DNA of 64,000 nucleotides from Gracilaria gracilis (lineage: Eukaryota; Rhodophyta; Florideophyceae; Gracilariales; Gracilariaceae), in contig JARGSG010000033.1 of assembly GCA_030374805.1 (NCBI GenBank), forward strand, positions 1 to 64,000, in the 5' to 3' direction. The position numbers and the translations under genes are program-made. Below the pieces are notes generated by a model, which made no database searches, was not told where the DNA came from, and was given only the letters and a program-made list of their open reading frames with translations. Within the stretch, counting starts at the first letter, position 1. The number at the start of each line of letters is the position of its first letter. Below are positions 1 through 10,834 of this stretch, piece by piece.

Positions 1-400
1 TATACCGAGACCAGTCGTGCTTACTCTCCAAATGGAGGCGTGAACCTACGTAGGCAGTACTACTCATAGCCCAATCTTCGGGATGAAGACCACGTACTAC
101 AGGAAGAAGATGCGACTCAGGTAACTTTACCATTTTGGCTCCAGGGTGAGATCACCCGGGCTTATATGCCTAGTGCATATTAAACTAAATATTATTACTA
201 AAATAGTGCACACTTCTTGAGATCCACACACGTGGCCAACCCACTATCAGGGGCCTCATGAGTGCCTCCACTCAACTAAATCTACACAATTTCCACGTGT
301 TCAACACCATGCAATGGTTCCATAATCCAATCCACCTAACAAGGTTCACTTCAAGTCATCCGAACTTCACCCATATGTAGGGTCCATCATCAACATCACA
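1..400 (-). mobile_element. Family C LTR, partial
   Basis: This is the reverse complement of 44892-45290, the first part of a 922-bp LTR whose complete copy lies at 44892-45813. In element orientation it begins TGTGATG at base 400 and is cut by the window start. It contains the CACGTG box seen in all LTR families here. Confidence 0.85.
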
Positions 401-2344
401 AGCCATCATCCCAACGATTCCAGAGCCTGGAGACAGGAAAATAGGTACCGAGCACGGTGCTGTTTTGCTCTACAAGTAATGGAATGTGTGTTGAGAAGTA
501 GAGCTTTGTAAAATAATATGCGACAGGCCACCAACCGGTACATGCAGAAGAAGTAGTTCCATTTTGCCGCTCGCTTGACAATGGAGAGCTGGGCTGAACA
601 AGCTGAAGGCGTGCAATCGGCGCGCCTTCGAGCCCGGGGTCGTTTCCATATCGGTGGCGCGCGGCGCAGAGGCACGCTACGTCAGGTCGTCGCGTGCTGG
701 GCCGCACCAAGCGGTGTGAAACCCGCAAGCAGGCCCATGGGGCGAGGCGAAGAGGTGCAGAAAGCGAGCGGAAGAATCCCGTAGGGCGAAGTGGGGAGGT
801 CCCGGAGGCGGACTGTAGAGCCCGAGAAGGCGAGGGACGAATTCCCAAGATCCAAGGCGCTGAGGCCTAAGAATCGAATACCCACAAGGCAAAAGGCCAT
901 AGCGCGGGAGGCAAGGCACTGAAGCCAAGGGGTTGATAGCAAGACAAAGCGGACGGCCGCGCAGCGCAGCGGCGGGACGGAAGGGTGACAATGGGCGCCG
1001 GTTCGGGGAAAGGGGGGAAGCGTCGCGGTGGATTGCGGTGGAACGGGGGCGCCACGAGTGGCGGTGGCGAGCATGCGCGGCGCGGAGAGCCAAGCGACAG
1101 CGACGCGACAGGGAGGCCAACCAGGCGAGAGGCACGAAGACCCAGCAGGCGAGGGGCGTAGGCCCAGCAGGAGAGGCGCCAACATTAAGGAGAGGAGGAA
1201 CGTAAGCCCAAGAAGCGAGGCGTGGAAAACTAGGTGGCGGGACACGGTGGCCCAGGATGCAATGAGGAGACCCCGGGAGTCGTATTGAAGGGTTAAAATA
1301 GAGAAAGGCTCGTGACATGGTTAGGGTGAACCGAATCGCAGCGCGGGGCGTTCGGAACCTAAAGCTGGCGGTCCACAGGATCCACAGGTCAACAAAAACG
1401 CGCGGCGGCGGTGGTATGCTTGGCAGCCGACGCCGGGTGAGCTTGACGATGGCGCTGTGGGCGACATTGAGGCGGCAGCTCGGCGGTGCACGGCTTTGAA
1501 CGCGCGCTGACGCGGCGAGGCGAGGCGCCTTTGTCCGGCGCAAACGGAAAGCCACGGCGGTATGGTTGCTGGGGTTTGACGTAGCTGAATGTAGCTGCGG
1601 CCGCAGGCGGGGGGCAGTCGATAACCGTGGTGGAAAACCAGAAGCAGTGGACGACGGAGGCTGCCGGCGAGAGACAGTCGAAGACGCTGACGGCAGGCGA
1701 GGGGCAGTCGACGACAGCAACGGTCTAAAACGGGCAATTGCAGACCGAGGCGGCAGACGGGAAGCAATCAACGACAAAGGCGGCCGGCGGGGGACGGTCG
1801 ACGACGATGACGGCTGGGGAGAGGCAGTTGACGGCGGCAGTCCGAGAAGGGCAACCCACGACGGCGGCGGCAGACAAGAAGCATTCGACGACGGCGGCGC
1901 ACAGGAGAGGCGGGAAAGGGGTAGCGCAGAAAACGGTAAGGAGTCGCGGAAATGCAGGAGGGGCGGTGCGCGAAGTACAGACGACCGTCGGATAACAGCA
2001 AAGTGGAGGCCAGAAGAGAGCAGTACGGAGAGAATACGGAGGCCAGAGGAGCGCAGCACGGATATGCACAATACTTGAAACGAAAAGTTCGCCGCCACCG
2101 ATCGCGTGATGTGAGAGCGAAACAAAACGCAATCGACGGCGGCGACGCTGCGCGACGACGGCGAAGCGGTGGAAAAATCCAGCGTAGCTAAGTACCTACG
2201 CTGATTGCAAATTGGATCATCCTTCCGCTCACTCTCGTTCAAATAAACCCACTTCTTCGTTCCTCGAAAATCTATAGGCGGTAGCGAGCCGCCAGTGCAA
2301 CAGGAAGGTGCAACATGACAGATTCTGGAGTGGTGTGTTGTCAA
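401..2344. repeat. GC-rich low-complexity and minisatellite region
   Basis: This region is GC-rich and locally repetitive. Degenerate repeats of about 30-33 bp run from roughly 1590 to 1910, with a core like GGCAGTCGACGACG. A second set of about 27 bp lies near 1100-1240. Long open frames exist on both strands only because of the composition. The longest (minus, 677-2344) has no ATG at its start and is broken by a TAA in the matching place of the right arm (43711-43713). No protein is supported. Confidence 0.6.
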
Positions 2345-3423
2345 TGTGCGCCGTCGATGGCTGGTATCGGGCGCTGTGTCTAGGGCTGGTTAACTACTAT
2401 CGATACAGTTAGGTTCCCAAAAGTAGCGCAGTCATCGATTGCGTGTCTGTAGGCCTCCGGACCACAGTATCGGAGAGAACGTAGTGGCGTGGAGGTGTCC
2501 GGCATATAAGGAGAGGCGTGTAGGTGCGATGGCACCTAAGCCCAGAGACCCATCGGCCATTCGAGCAATTGCAAGTAAACCCAGTCTGCTACACTGTTAC
2601 AGGCAGCCGGGGCTAAGAGCTACCGACGAGGTGAAGGAGCTTCTTCACATGCAAAGCGACAAGAATAATTAAGCGTGAGCTCCAGAAATCATAACATTTC
2701 TTGGCGGGTAGGAACGTATTGCACTGTGGATATCTTGTCAAGATACATACTTACCAAGGGTAAAGCCTTGAAGTCGAAAAGGACTTGGTGCGATGATGGG
2801 TAAAATCAAAGCATTCATTCATTTGTGGGGGGAGCACACGCTTTACAGCAACATGACAGCGGTTGTTTTCGATTCGACGTGTTGTGTAGGGCTATGGTGT
2901 GGAAGCGAAAGCCGAAACGCGACGCGGTCGATATCTACTCGCGCTCCCAAGAGCAGCTTGCAGCACCACCCACGAGTTTCTGACGAGCGCTCGGCGATGA
3001 TGCGACCGCGCACTTGCAGAAGACAGAAGTGGCGAGGGCCTCAGCGGCGACTCGCGCTTCAAAAAGAAGAAAACACATGCAAAGCGGAAGGAGGAGCCAC
3101 CACGCATACAACAGTACCTAAAATGTACCGCTGTGAAGTGACCACTGTCAAACACCCACGTGCACTTGGCTCGCCTGTATGCTATGCATGCCGATAGATA
3201 ACTATATACAACATAAGATTCGTCGTTCCATGCCTCGTTGCGAGCAGCGGGATGCGCTGCGCGCCGGAACGCAACCTCAACGCGATTGGAACCTCAACCA
3301 GGCGCAACGGAAACAACGGAACGAAGTAACGGCGCCGCAGTGAAGGCTGATCTTCTTCCGAGTGCACTGCGCACCCCTCGCTCGCTCCTTGGTCGGCTTT
3401 GGTACGCTAATGTCGTTGCCAAC
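2345..3423. other. Intergenic stretch without recognisable gene
   Basis: Only short frames with no recognisable product are present. The frame of the downstream membrane protein is open from 3238, but it has no ATG before 3424. Confidence 0.5.
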
Positions 3424-4449
3424 ATGGTGCTGTTGATGATACGCGCGCCCATCTTCGCGCTCATAGTCACCATCATCTCGGTGATAGCCGAGCTTGCATT
3501 TCTCACCGCTGCGCTGCACTTGCTCACGTACGCTTCGTACCGCTCGCTCAAGGACAAGACACGCTTCCTGAAAATCCGCTCGCATATGCTCAAAGTGTAT
3601 GCCATAACCGTGTTGGCCATGATCATGTTCGTCAGCATCGAGTCCGTCATCTCGGTGTTCAGTGACGTGTCGGTGGAGAAGGTGCGAAGCGTAGAGCCGT
3701 GCTTTCGAATCGGAGCACCCGCGTCCACGCCGTCGGTGTCCATGAATGTAGTCAAAGGAAGGGCCATCTATTTCCGATGTGTCAAGGTGCAAGGAAGCTT
3801 GGTCACTCACATGGTAGGTAACTCCACCACAGACAGCACCACTATTGCGTGCTCCACCGACGAAGGATACTCATATCGCATTGGCAAAGACCGAAACATC
3901 AGCAGAACGGAGCAGATGATTATCAGCTGCAACAGCAATGAGCTGTGTGCCACCAGCTTGCTTGACGGCGACACGCTATACTTCAGCGCCCCGGGCGTGA
4001 GGCAGAGCACACGCGTAGGCGAAAAGGTGAGAATGATGCCCACAAATGTGTCCATGTTGAACAAGGAGCACATCGACACGGCCGTCATCACGCAGCGACT
4101 GTTGCAAATCTACGAAAACGCCAACCACATGGAGGGTGGAGTTCGGCGGCGTTTGTTGCTAGAAACGACGCGCTCGACGTGCCAGTTCGAACGAGAGGGG
4201 CGGCAGGCCACCGAGGTGCGCGGCTTCGTGCTGATCGCGGCGGCGGCGGTGTGGACCCTATCGCTGCTGCTGCTGCCGGTGGCGCTGGCGCTCAAGCGGC
4301 GCAGCCTGTTCAACGTGAACGACCCGCTGCACTGGGCAAAGTTCGCATGGCACGACCTGGAGCGCGCGGTGGGCAAGCAGCCGCTGCTACACCAGCTGGA
4401 CGACGGCAGGGGCTGCCGCATGTGCATCGTGCACTACGCGCGCGAGTAG
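3424..4449 (+). CDS. Polytopic membrane protein of unknown function
   Basis: The frame is open from 3238, but the first in-frame ATG is at 3424, giving 341 residues. An upstream exon cannot be excluded. Two hydrophobic blocks follow the start (about residues 1-40 and 55-85). Next comes a loop of roughly 180 residues with several cysteines and N-x-S/T sites. A last membrane segment (near AAAAVWTLSLLLLPVALAL) leads to a short basic tail ending just after a CRMC motif. This looks like a surface protein with a large external domain anchored at both ends. I do not recognise the family. The inverted copy at 40841-41866 keeps the frame despite 9 amino-acid changes, which suggests a real gene. A 10-bp inverted repeat lies just downstream. 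Confidence 0.6.
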   Translation: MVLLMIRAPIFALIVTIISVIAELAFLTAALHLLTYASYRSLKDKTRFLKIRSHMLKVYAITVLAMIMFVSIESVISVFSDVSVEKVRSVEPCFRIGAPASTPSVSMNVVKGRAIYFRCVKVQGSLVTHMVGNSTTDSTTIACSTDEGYSYRIGKDRNISRTEQMIISCNSNELCATSLLDGDTLYFSAPGVRQSTRVGEKVRMMPTNVSMLNKEHIDTAVITQRLLQIYENANHMEGGVRRRLLLETTRSTCQFEREGRQATEVRGFVLIAAAAVWTLSLLLLPVALALKRRSLFNVNDPLHWAKFAWHDLERAVGKQPLLHQLDDGRGCRMCIVHYARE

Positions 4450-4530
4450 CTTTATAGCAGATACCAATACGTGGAGCGCGCACAGCCGCACATGGGCGGC
4501 GCTTGCGCTCGCAGTGTTCTGTGCTACAGT

Positions 4531-4551
4531 AGATCATCATCATGATGATCT
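4531..4551. repeat. Short perfect hairpin between two genes
   Basis: AGATCATCAT and ATGATGATCT flank a single C, a perfect 10-bp inverted repeat. It lies between the end of the membrane-protein gene and the start of the PP2C fragment. It could mark a transcript end, but this is not shown. It is conserved in the right arm at 40739-40759. Confidence 0.5.
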
Positions 4552-4615
4552 AAGATACATACGCGCGCCTATCTATTTGTACAGCTCTTCTGCTGTTGCT
4601 GCCGCTGCCGCCGCC

Positions 4616-5100
4616 ATGTCCGCAAATGTGCCTCCGCCGCTCGTGGCGCTCAACAACGCCGAGGCGGCGCCGCTGGCGCCGTCAACGCGGCCGGCCGCTT
4701 TCTCCTCCTCGGCCGGCGGCGGTAGCGGCGGCGACACCTCGCCGCCGCCGCCGCAGCCGCCGCCGCTGTGCGCGCTGGCTCTGCGTCGAGCCGTGCAGCG
4801 AATGCGCTAACGGCCACGCATCGTGGTGTCGCCGTTCGACTTTGTGCCACGCACGGACATGCCGTCGCTGCCCGCGTCGTTCTACGTGCCGCAGCTGAGC
4901 GCGGACGACAGCCACACGCGCGTGGGGCTGTGGAGCGATCAAGACGCGTCGGGCTGCGCGTCGCGCAGAGGCTCGCGTCGCCTTCACAACGAGGACCGCG
5001 TGTTCTATGACAACTACAACCGCATCTACGGCGTGTGCGACGGTCATGGCGCCAGTGCGGTGCGCCACGCGCCGCGCGAACAGCTGGTGGCCGCCTCCAC
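4616..5100 (+). pseudogene. PP2C-type protein phosphatase, 5' fragment with stop
   Basis: The frame starts at an ATG in good context (CCGCCATGTCC) with an Ala/Pro/Ser-rich leader. It meets a TAA at 4808-4810 and resumes in the same frame with a clear PP2C N-terminal signature: a G-S-R-R-L-H-N-E-D-R stretch followed by Y-G-V-C-D-G-H-G. In PP2C enzymes these acidic residues bind the two catalytic metal ions. The gene stops abruptly near 5100, where it runs into the integrase zinc-finger coding sequence of family A in opposite orientation, so the rest of the phosphatase is missing. Both the stop and the junction occur in both arms and therefore predate the duplication. An intact parental gene probably exists elsewhere. 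Confidence 0.8.
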
Positions 5101-6934
5101 GGGTACGTACGCAAGATTCGCATTGACCTACAAAGGTATATATATCATTAGCCATATGAGGCCAGTAGTACCCTTCCCTCAAGGTGTAGTACATTCTCGT
5201 ACCTCCAGGGTGTCCTGATAGCCTTGGGTAGTGAGCCAGGTACAGCACCCGAGGGCGCAGCACCTTGGGCACCACCTTCTGAAGGGAACCATCAATAGGA
5301 GCTCGCCTCACCAGGAAACCATTTCGGTCGACGTCAAATTTCGAGTCTTTCATACCTACTTGGTCCATGAGAGAGCGGCAATAAACATCGTTTGCTTGCT
5401 GTCTCAGGAATTCCTCGCGGGTAATCGGCATGATTTCTGTTTCCTCAAGGGCGAGTATTTCCCGAGCGATGACATCATTAAACCACGTATCCTCTTCGGG
5501 TAAAGTCCAGTAACCTTCTAAGGTATCACCATCAGGGTTGGTAGAGATGGTAAAGCATGGGATATCATCCTCTACCGGCCCGGTGTCCAAACCATATGTG
5601 GTAATGCGAGACATCGCGTCTGCGACATTGTGCTTGATACCTGGACTATACTGTACGTCATACTCGAACTCTGAAAGTCGTAACCGCCATCGGGCAAGTC
5701 TGTCCGATGCGTCTGCCTGACCGAGTATCCATCGCAGGCCGTCATGGTTGATTCGAAGCGTGAACCGTTCACCATATAGGTAGGGGCGGAGCATCAACAT
5801 GCTCCAGACCACAGCTAGACGCTCCTTTTCGGTTGTTGTGTAATTCTTTTCTGCAGGGGGCAGGGCACGGCTCCAGTACACTATAGGTAGTTTGTCGCCG
5901 TTTTGTTGCTCCTGCATAAGACAACAACCAATTTGGGCGTCCGAGGCGTCAGTATCCGACGTGTATCGTAAACCAGCTTTGGGTAATGCCAAGATGGGAG
6001 GTGTCAAGAGAGCATGTTTCAGCGCCTCGAACGCATCCATTTCCTCATTGGTAAGACATTCAAACCTTGTAGGTTGACCCTTCAGCAGCTTCCTGTTGAA
6101 GGGAGCCGCTATCTTGGCAAATCCCTTGATAAACCGGCGGTACACATTGCATAAACCTATAAAGGATCGGATTTCCGTCTGGGACGTGGGTGGCTTCGCC
6201 TCCTGCACGGCTCGGATATTCCGCGGCGTCACTTCTAACCTCCCAGAGCTGATCATATGACGCAGGTATCCTACCTCTTTGGTGAAGAATTCGCACTTGC
6301 GGAGCTTCAACGTTACTCCAGATTCCCTCAAAAGGTTCAAAACTTCCCTAACATGGTGGAAATGTTCCTCTACCGTTCTGGAATATATGATTACATCGTC
6401 GATGTATACCAGAGCGGTTCTCCACTTCACCTTCGAAAGGATTATATCTAACGCCCTCTGAAAGGTAGCCGGGGCATTTCGCAACCCAAAGGGCATACGC
6501 GTAAAGCGGAATAACCCAGCGTGGCAAGTAAACGTAGTTTTGTCCTTGTCTTCTTCCCTGATAGGTACCTGCCAATAACCACAATTGGCATCGAGCGTAG
6601 TAAAGATCTTGGCGTTGCCCAACGAATCTATACACTCGTCCATTCTAGGTATTGGGTACGAATCCCTAATGCTCATACTATTCAGTCTTCTGTAGTCCAC
6701 ACAGAACCGCATACGGGTATCATTCTTCTTTGTGACGAGAAACACAGGGCTGGCCCAGTCCGCATTTGCTGGTTCTATGACACCTTCACGGAGCATTCTC
6801 TCGACCTCATTGAGCTCAACCTCCCGGGCTTTTGGACCTGCACGGTAAGGCTGCTGGTAAATGGGTTTCCAGCCAGGCACCATATCAATACGGTGCTCTG
6901 TAGCCCCAATTTGGCCTAACCGGCCCGAACACAT
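5101..6934 (-). pseudogene. Family A RT, RNase H and integrase zinc finger
   Basis: Reading leftwards, the frame encodes a Ty3/gypsy reverse transcriptase (FCVDYRRLN, then the catalytic YIDD box near 6400) and an RNase H (beginning near YTSDTDASD, with TTEKERLAVVW). The integrase H-H-C-C finger ends at CESCVRTRG. After that the frame continues only by chance through antisense PP2C sequence to 4682. It lies in the same frame as the protease but is separated from it by a TAA at 6944-6946, where relatives have an uninterrupted polyprotein. The first 260 codons differ from the right-arm copy at 15 residues, far more than elsewhere in the arms. Confidence 0.88.
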
Positions 6935-6943
6935 GGGTTCAAA

Positions 6944-7996
6944 TTATGCTAAGAGACTGAGGATCCGGTCTCGGAGAGCCTGGTTCCCCGCACCGATCTG
7001 GACTTCCTCTCTCCAATTCCGCACTGGGTCCAGTTCCATAGTCTTTTCTTGATCTCCAACCTTAAAGGTATTGGCGATCTTCTGTTCCATTTTGGTGTTT
7101 GTCGATAACGGGGGCGCATATGCAGGGTATGGCGTATCTGTTCCTCCCCCTTCCTTAGAGGTGGCGACCTCGCCCAACCTATTAGGTGAGACCGTGAAAA
7201 CCCCTTGTGGTGCCGGCAATGCTATTACAATAGTGGTATTCTTGGGTAACTTAACAATGTGATTGTTAAAGTTACTCAAGTAGACCTTGAAGGATTGATT
7301 AGCGATGTTGTCGATAATCCCGTTTGCCATCAAGGCGAGATGTCTTTCTGCCAACCTATGATGGTTCTGTAGTATTACCAATCCTGGAACTGCGCAAGAG
7401 ACATTCACTACCATTTGGGTCATAGCCGGAATTGAAACCAATCTGGTGAGTCGTATCTTGTTTGAAACCGTTTCGGTGGGTATATTGGACCTCGGCTTCT
7501 GACGCCAACCATTTTTGGTCTGCGTATTACCTAATATGACAATACGACCACCTTGACGGAGAGCGACCGTTCGGGACCCTGGCAAAATTGCCTTGACATG
7601 TCTGTCAACAAAATTGGTCCCGAGGATACAGTCTGTCGCCAGACGATCCACCACAAAGAAATTGAGCTTCACCTTCAAGGTTCCAAGTTGTACCACAGTG
7701 GTCAACATTCCTCTAAGGTGCAGTGGGCGCTCATTACCGTCCACCAGTGGGTTGATAGTCGGGGCAGGCCGAATGTTTCGCAAGACCGCATCGGGTATGA
7801 CGCGAGCGTTTAGCACATTCGGACCGGCGCCGGTATCGAGTACACACGCAACGGGAACCTGTAGGTAATTGAGAAAGCTTACTGAAGCATTAACTTTATA
7901 GTTATTGTACTTCATCAAACACACCACATTGGGTACATTTGATTCTTCTTTTTCCACCATTAAGGTGTCCCGTTCCGGTATCGACGGTCCTTCCAA
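6944..7996 (-). pseudogene. Family A aspartic protease
   Basis: The frame contains the retropepsin active site DTGAGPN and the second conserved block CILGTNFVDRH. It is open for 350 codons and has no ATG at its upstream limit. Relative to gag it lies in the -1 frame, which fits expression by -1 ribosomal frameshifting; the other two families show the same arrangement. Near its C-terminal end a purine tract on the coding strand (7141-7160) encodes a Ser-Lys-Glu-Gly stretch that matches the polypurine tracts of the other families. It ends at a TAA shared by both arms. Confidence 0.85.
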
Positions 7997-8017
7997 TTCA
8001 CGGTTAGGGGTGGCCCC

Positions 8018-10179
8018 TACGCTAACCGTTCGGTGTTTTCCTGCTTCTTCTGAGCGGGACTGTCCTTCTCCAAGATCGGTGTTTCCTCGATGGGATGAAC
8101 CTGAGATGGTGATGGTTGAGCTTGTACCCTCTTTCCAGATCCATATAGGTTACGGTGGTTTTGCTGCCTGGCACTGATCAGATGTTCGCGCACCCCCGGG
8201 GGTATTTTTTCACATCTGTTCGCCAGATGGTCTGGCGATAAACAGAGCTAGCAGACCAATCCACCTGTCTGTGGATCACGCATTGCCATAGAGGTATGTC
8301 AGGCAACCGGATTGGTCGGTGCTGTAGCATATGAAGATACTTGCGAACCACCCGTTGAGGTTTGTTGAGTGCTCGCCGCACTTGGTGGTGACCTTACCGA
8401 AGCTGGTGGTACTGTCGACGACCAATTACCAATGAAGGTGGCTCGTGACTGAGCCTGCGGCGCAGTCAAGAGATGAACCGCCATCTTTGATGGTACGCAA
8501 ATGAGCGAATCACCCTCTGAGGTAGTGCTTTCTTCTAGCTCCAATACTGACCGTTTCGGTTTATCCTTTGAGGTATGGGACGCCGACGGCTTCTTTCCGT
8601 GACGGAGAGTGTCGCCTAGTCCCTGGGCATAACGGGCAAGCCCATTATAGTCCACCTTACGGTTGTTCGCCAGGTAGTTGCGTACCTGCGAACGGATCGC
8701 TTTGTCGACATTGTCAGCGAAAAGCGACTTCAACCTACTAGTGGTAAAGACATTACCGCATCGGGTGGCCAGATTCCAAAGGCCCAACGAGAATTCCATT
8801 TCGGTTTGGCTAGAGCGTTGGCGATATGCCTGCACCTCAGCGTAACCTTCCTGGATAACCTCATCGGTAGCGTAAGTTTCCAACATGAAAATAACCACTT
8901 CTGGGTACGTCTCTAACATCTCTGTCCCCTCTTCATCAACCGCCAGGGTATTTTCACGGAGCCTGCCTTGGAGCAAGTGGTAAGCTTGACCTTTAAGGTA
9001 AAATTGGAATAACCACATGGAAGCACCTTCGGAAAAACCATTTTGGTCACATGCTATCTTGAACTTCTGCAGAAACTCAATTACCGCAATGGGTTCATCA
9101 CCTGTGAAGGTAGTATCACCCATCTGGAAGCTGAGCTTCTTATGGTGCTTCGTGATTTTCTGGCCAACCTCTTGGGTGTAAGCAGAGGATCGATTTCTCA
9201 ACCGATATGACCTATAATCAACCGCTTTGGTGAACATATCGTTCAGCGGCTGACGCACCTTTAGGGTTGTATCGGTGTCCGAATCCGAGTCGGACGACTC
9301 GTACCGTTTCTTTTTACCTTTACGGTTTCTCTTTGACGACTTCTTCGCCAACCTGTTCGGTTTCTTCTTGCGTCTACCTTTACGGTCATCATCCGACGAT
9401 GAACCAGTATCGGTATCGGAGCTCGAGGAATCGGGGTCAGAGTCGTAGCCGCGATTCTTTCCCTTTTTCCTCCTCCTTTCTTTACCTTTGCGGTTTCTTC
9501 TTCGTCGCCCCTCTTCTGGGTCAGACGAATCGTCCTCAGGTCCACCAGTCTTGGTGTTCTTTCGAACGTTACCTCCAATGGGTGGCAAGTACACGTCTCG
9601 AGGACCCATCTCTATATGGCCCTCTTGACCTTGCCTTAAACCTTGTAGGTACGCACTATCGGCCGCAATTGGCTTGATTGGTGCAGAAGAACCGGCAGGG
9701 ATCCCTTGTGGTATGCGAGTAATTATATTCACCCCAGGGATTTTGCCTTCCGCCATTCTTTCGGGAAGCCAAAGGTCTTGAACCACTCGGTAGATATGCT
9801 CCCGGGCACCCGTTAAGAGGTATGTTTCAACCAATTTAGGTATGCGTTGAGAAAGCTCGTGCACGGCTCGATCAATCACCAAGCGGGTAACGCCGTCCGT
9901 GTCCATTGAGGTCATAGCTTCATTAACTGTAGCGGTAAAAAGAGCTTTCGCTCGATCTTCCAATTGGTGCCAAAGGTCCTCAACCGTTGTCGGCAATTCC
10001 TTAGTAGGTTCAGGAGCCGACGGAGGCTGAGAGCCCGTATCCTTTGAGGTTTCGGCCCGAGGTTGCCGAAGCAGCTCCTCGGGATTATCCAGAATGGGTT
10101 TGGCGGCCGAAGCCGCAGCAGAACCTTTGCGGCTAGGTGGCGCGCTAGAGCCACGAGTAATCCTTGTAGGTCTTTCCAT
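8018..10179 (-). pseudogene. Family A Gag with broken zinc knuckle
   Basis: The ATG at 10179 gives 626 codons to a TGA at 8299-8301. The protein has an N-terminal region without known motif, a strongly Lys/Arg and Asp/Ser-rich stretch (about residues 225-310) and a retrotransposon Gag domain (about 345-520, including a QFYLKGQAYHLLQGRL block and RCGNVF). Beyond the TGA the same frame continues through a CX2CX4HX4C zinc knuckle (C..C, LSPDH, LANRC near 8180-8260), interrupted by a TAG inside the knuckle. Both stops are also in the right arm, so Gag was already defective before the duplication. Confidence 0.85.
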
Positions 10180-10304
10180 AGTGACCAATAGTGGTATCCA
10201 ATTGCTTCGCGAGTATTCCTACGAAACCAAATAGGTGTTTGAACTTCCAGAATCCTTTCGAATGTCTTCTGTTCACCAGTAAAGGTACGACAAAAACCAA
10301 GAAA

Positions 10305-10323
10305 CTTCTAGGTCGGGAGACCA
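10305..10323 (-). other. Primer binding site, family A
   Basis: On the minus strand this reads TGGTCTCCCGACCTAGAAG, three bases inside the LTR end. The same 19 bases follow the LTRs of families B and C. The primer would be a tRNA whose 3' end reads ...GGTCGGGAGACCA. I cannot assign the isoacceptor. Confidence 0.85.
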
Positions 10324-10326
10324 AAA

Positions 10327-10834
10327 TGTCGTACAAATACCGATAAGGTGTGGGGTCCGCCTGGTAGAGGGAGCGCGCGAGGGCTCAACCTAAAGGGGAA
10401 AAACACACAACCAATATGGTAGTAGGGCACCTGAAACCCGCAGGGGCAAACGGCGGGGCAACTAGTCTAGACCGTGTAGGTGTACGGTAGTAGACGTCGA
10501 CGCGCGGTAAAACCTGAACAGTAATAGAGTAGCAAGTGACCAAGATGGTATAGTTACTGCCGTAGTGGTGCCTGACTTTACAATACCCAAGGGGGAAGGC
10601 GAGGTGCACCGTAATGTATACAAGGTGCACCGACGCCGATCTCCCATACGGGCATGACGTCATCGGCTGCACCCATGCCCTACTGTCATGGGCCAGCAAT
10701 GCTAAGCTATCCTAAACTATAAATTAGAAATTAGAAATTATAAAATACAGAATACCAATTGGGTGCAGTGCAGCCAGCAAGGCGCACCAGTACGCCCACG
10801 TGGCACCAACCCATTGAGGTCCCATTGTACTACA
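10327..10834 (-). mobile_element. 5' LTR of family A (left arm)
   Basis: The LTR runs TG...CA: on the plus strand it starts TGTCGTAC after the primer site and ends ...GTACTACA, like the family B LTR end (...TATACTACA). It is 508 bp long and has an extra 7-bp unit (AGAAATT) that the right-arm copy lacks. A CACGTG box lies at 10798-10803 near the U3 end. The partner LTR is lost, so no target duplication can be read. Confidence 0.7.

Larger units (their letters stand above)
5101..10834 (-). mobile_element. Truncated Ty3/gypsy element, family A (left arm)
   Basis: On the minus strand the order is LTR (10327-10834), primer site, gag, protease, RT, RNase H and the integrase HHCC finger. It ends at about 5100 against PP2C sequence. 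The integrase core, chromodomain and 3' LTR are missing. Shared nonsense codons in both arms show that it was dead before the duplication. ACC-N4-6-GGT motifs are scattered through the whole element. Confidence 0.9.

Noticed and set aside
1566-2078. A 170-codon frame with repeated Asp/Gly/Arg units on the plus strand
   Set aside because: It is the translation of the degenerate minisatellite of about 30-33 bp. The opposite strand is open as well, and no start context or homology supports it.
677-2344. A 555-codon open frame on the minus strand
   Set aside because: It has no ATG at its start, is Ser/Pro/Arg-rich from GC-rich repeats, and has a TAA in the right-arm copy. Composition explains it.
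3238-3423. N-terminal extension of the membrane protein
   Set aside because: The frame is open but has no ATG. An upstream exon is possible, but no splice junction could be supported.
4682-5100. Continuation of the family A pol frame to 4682
   Set aside because: After the integrase finger the frame is only antisense PP2C sequence, and the Arg/Val/Ala-rich translation is an artefact.
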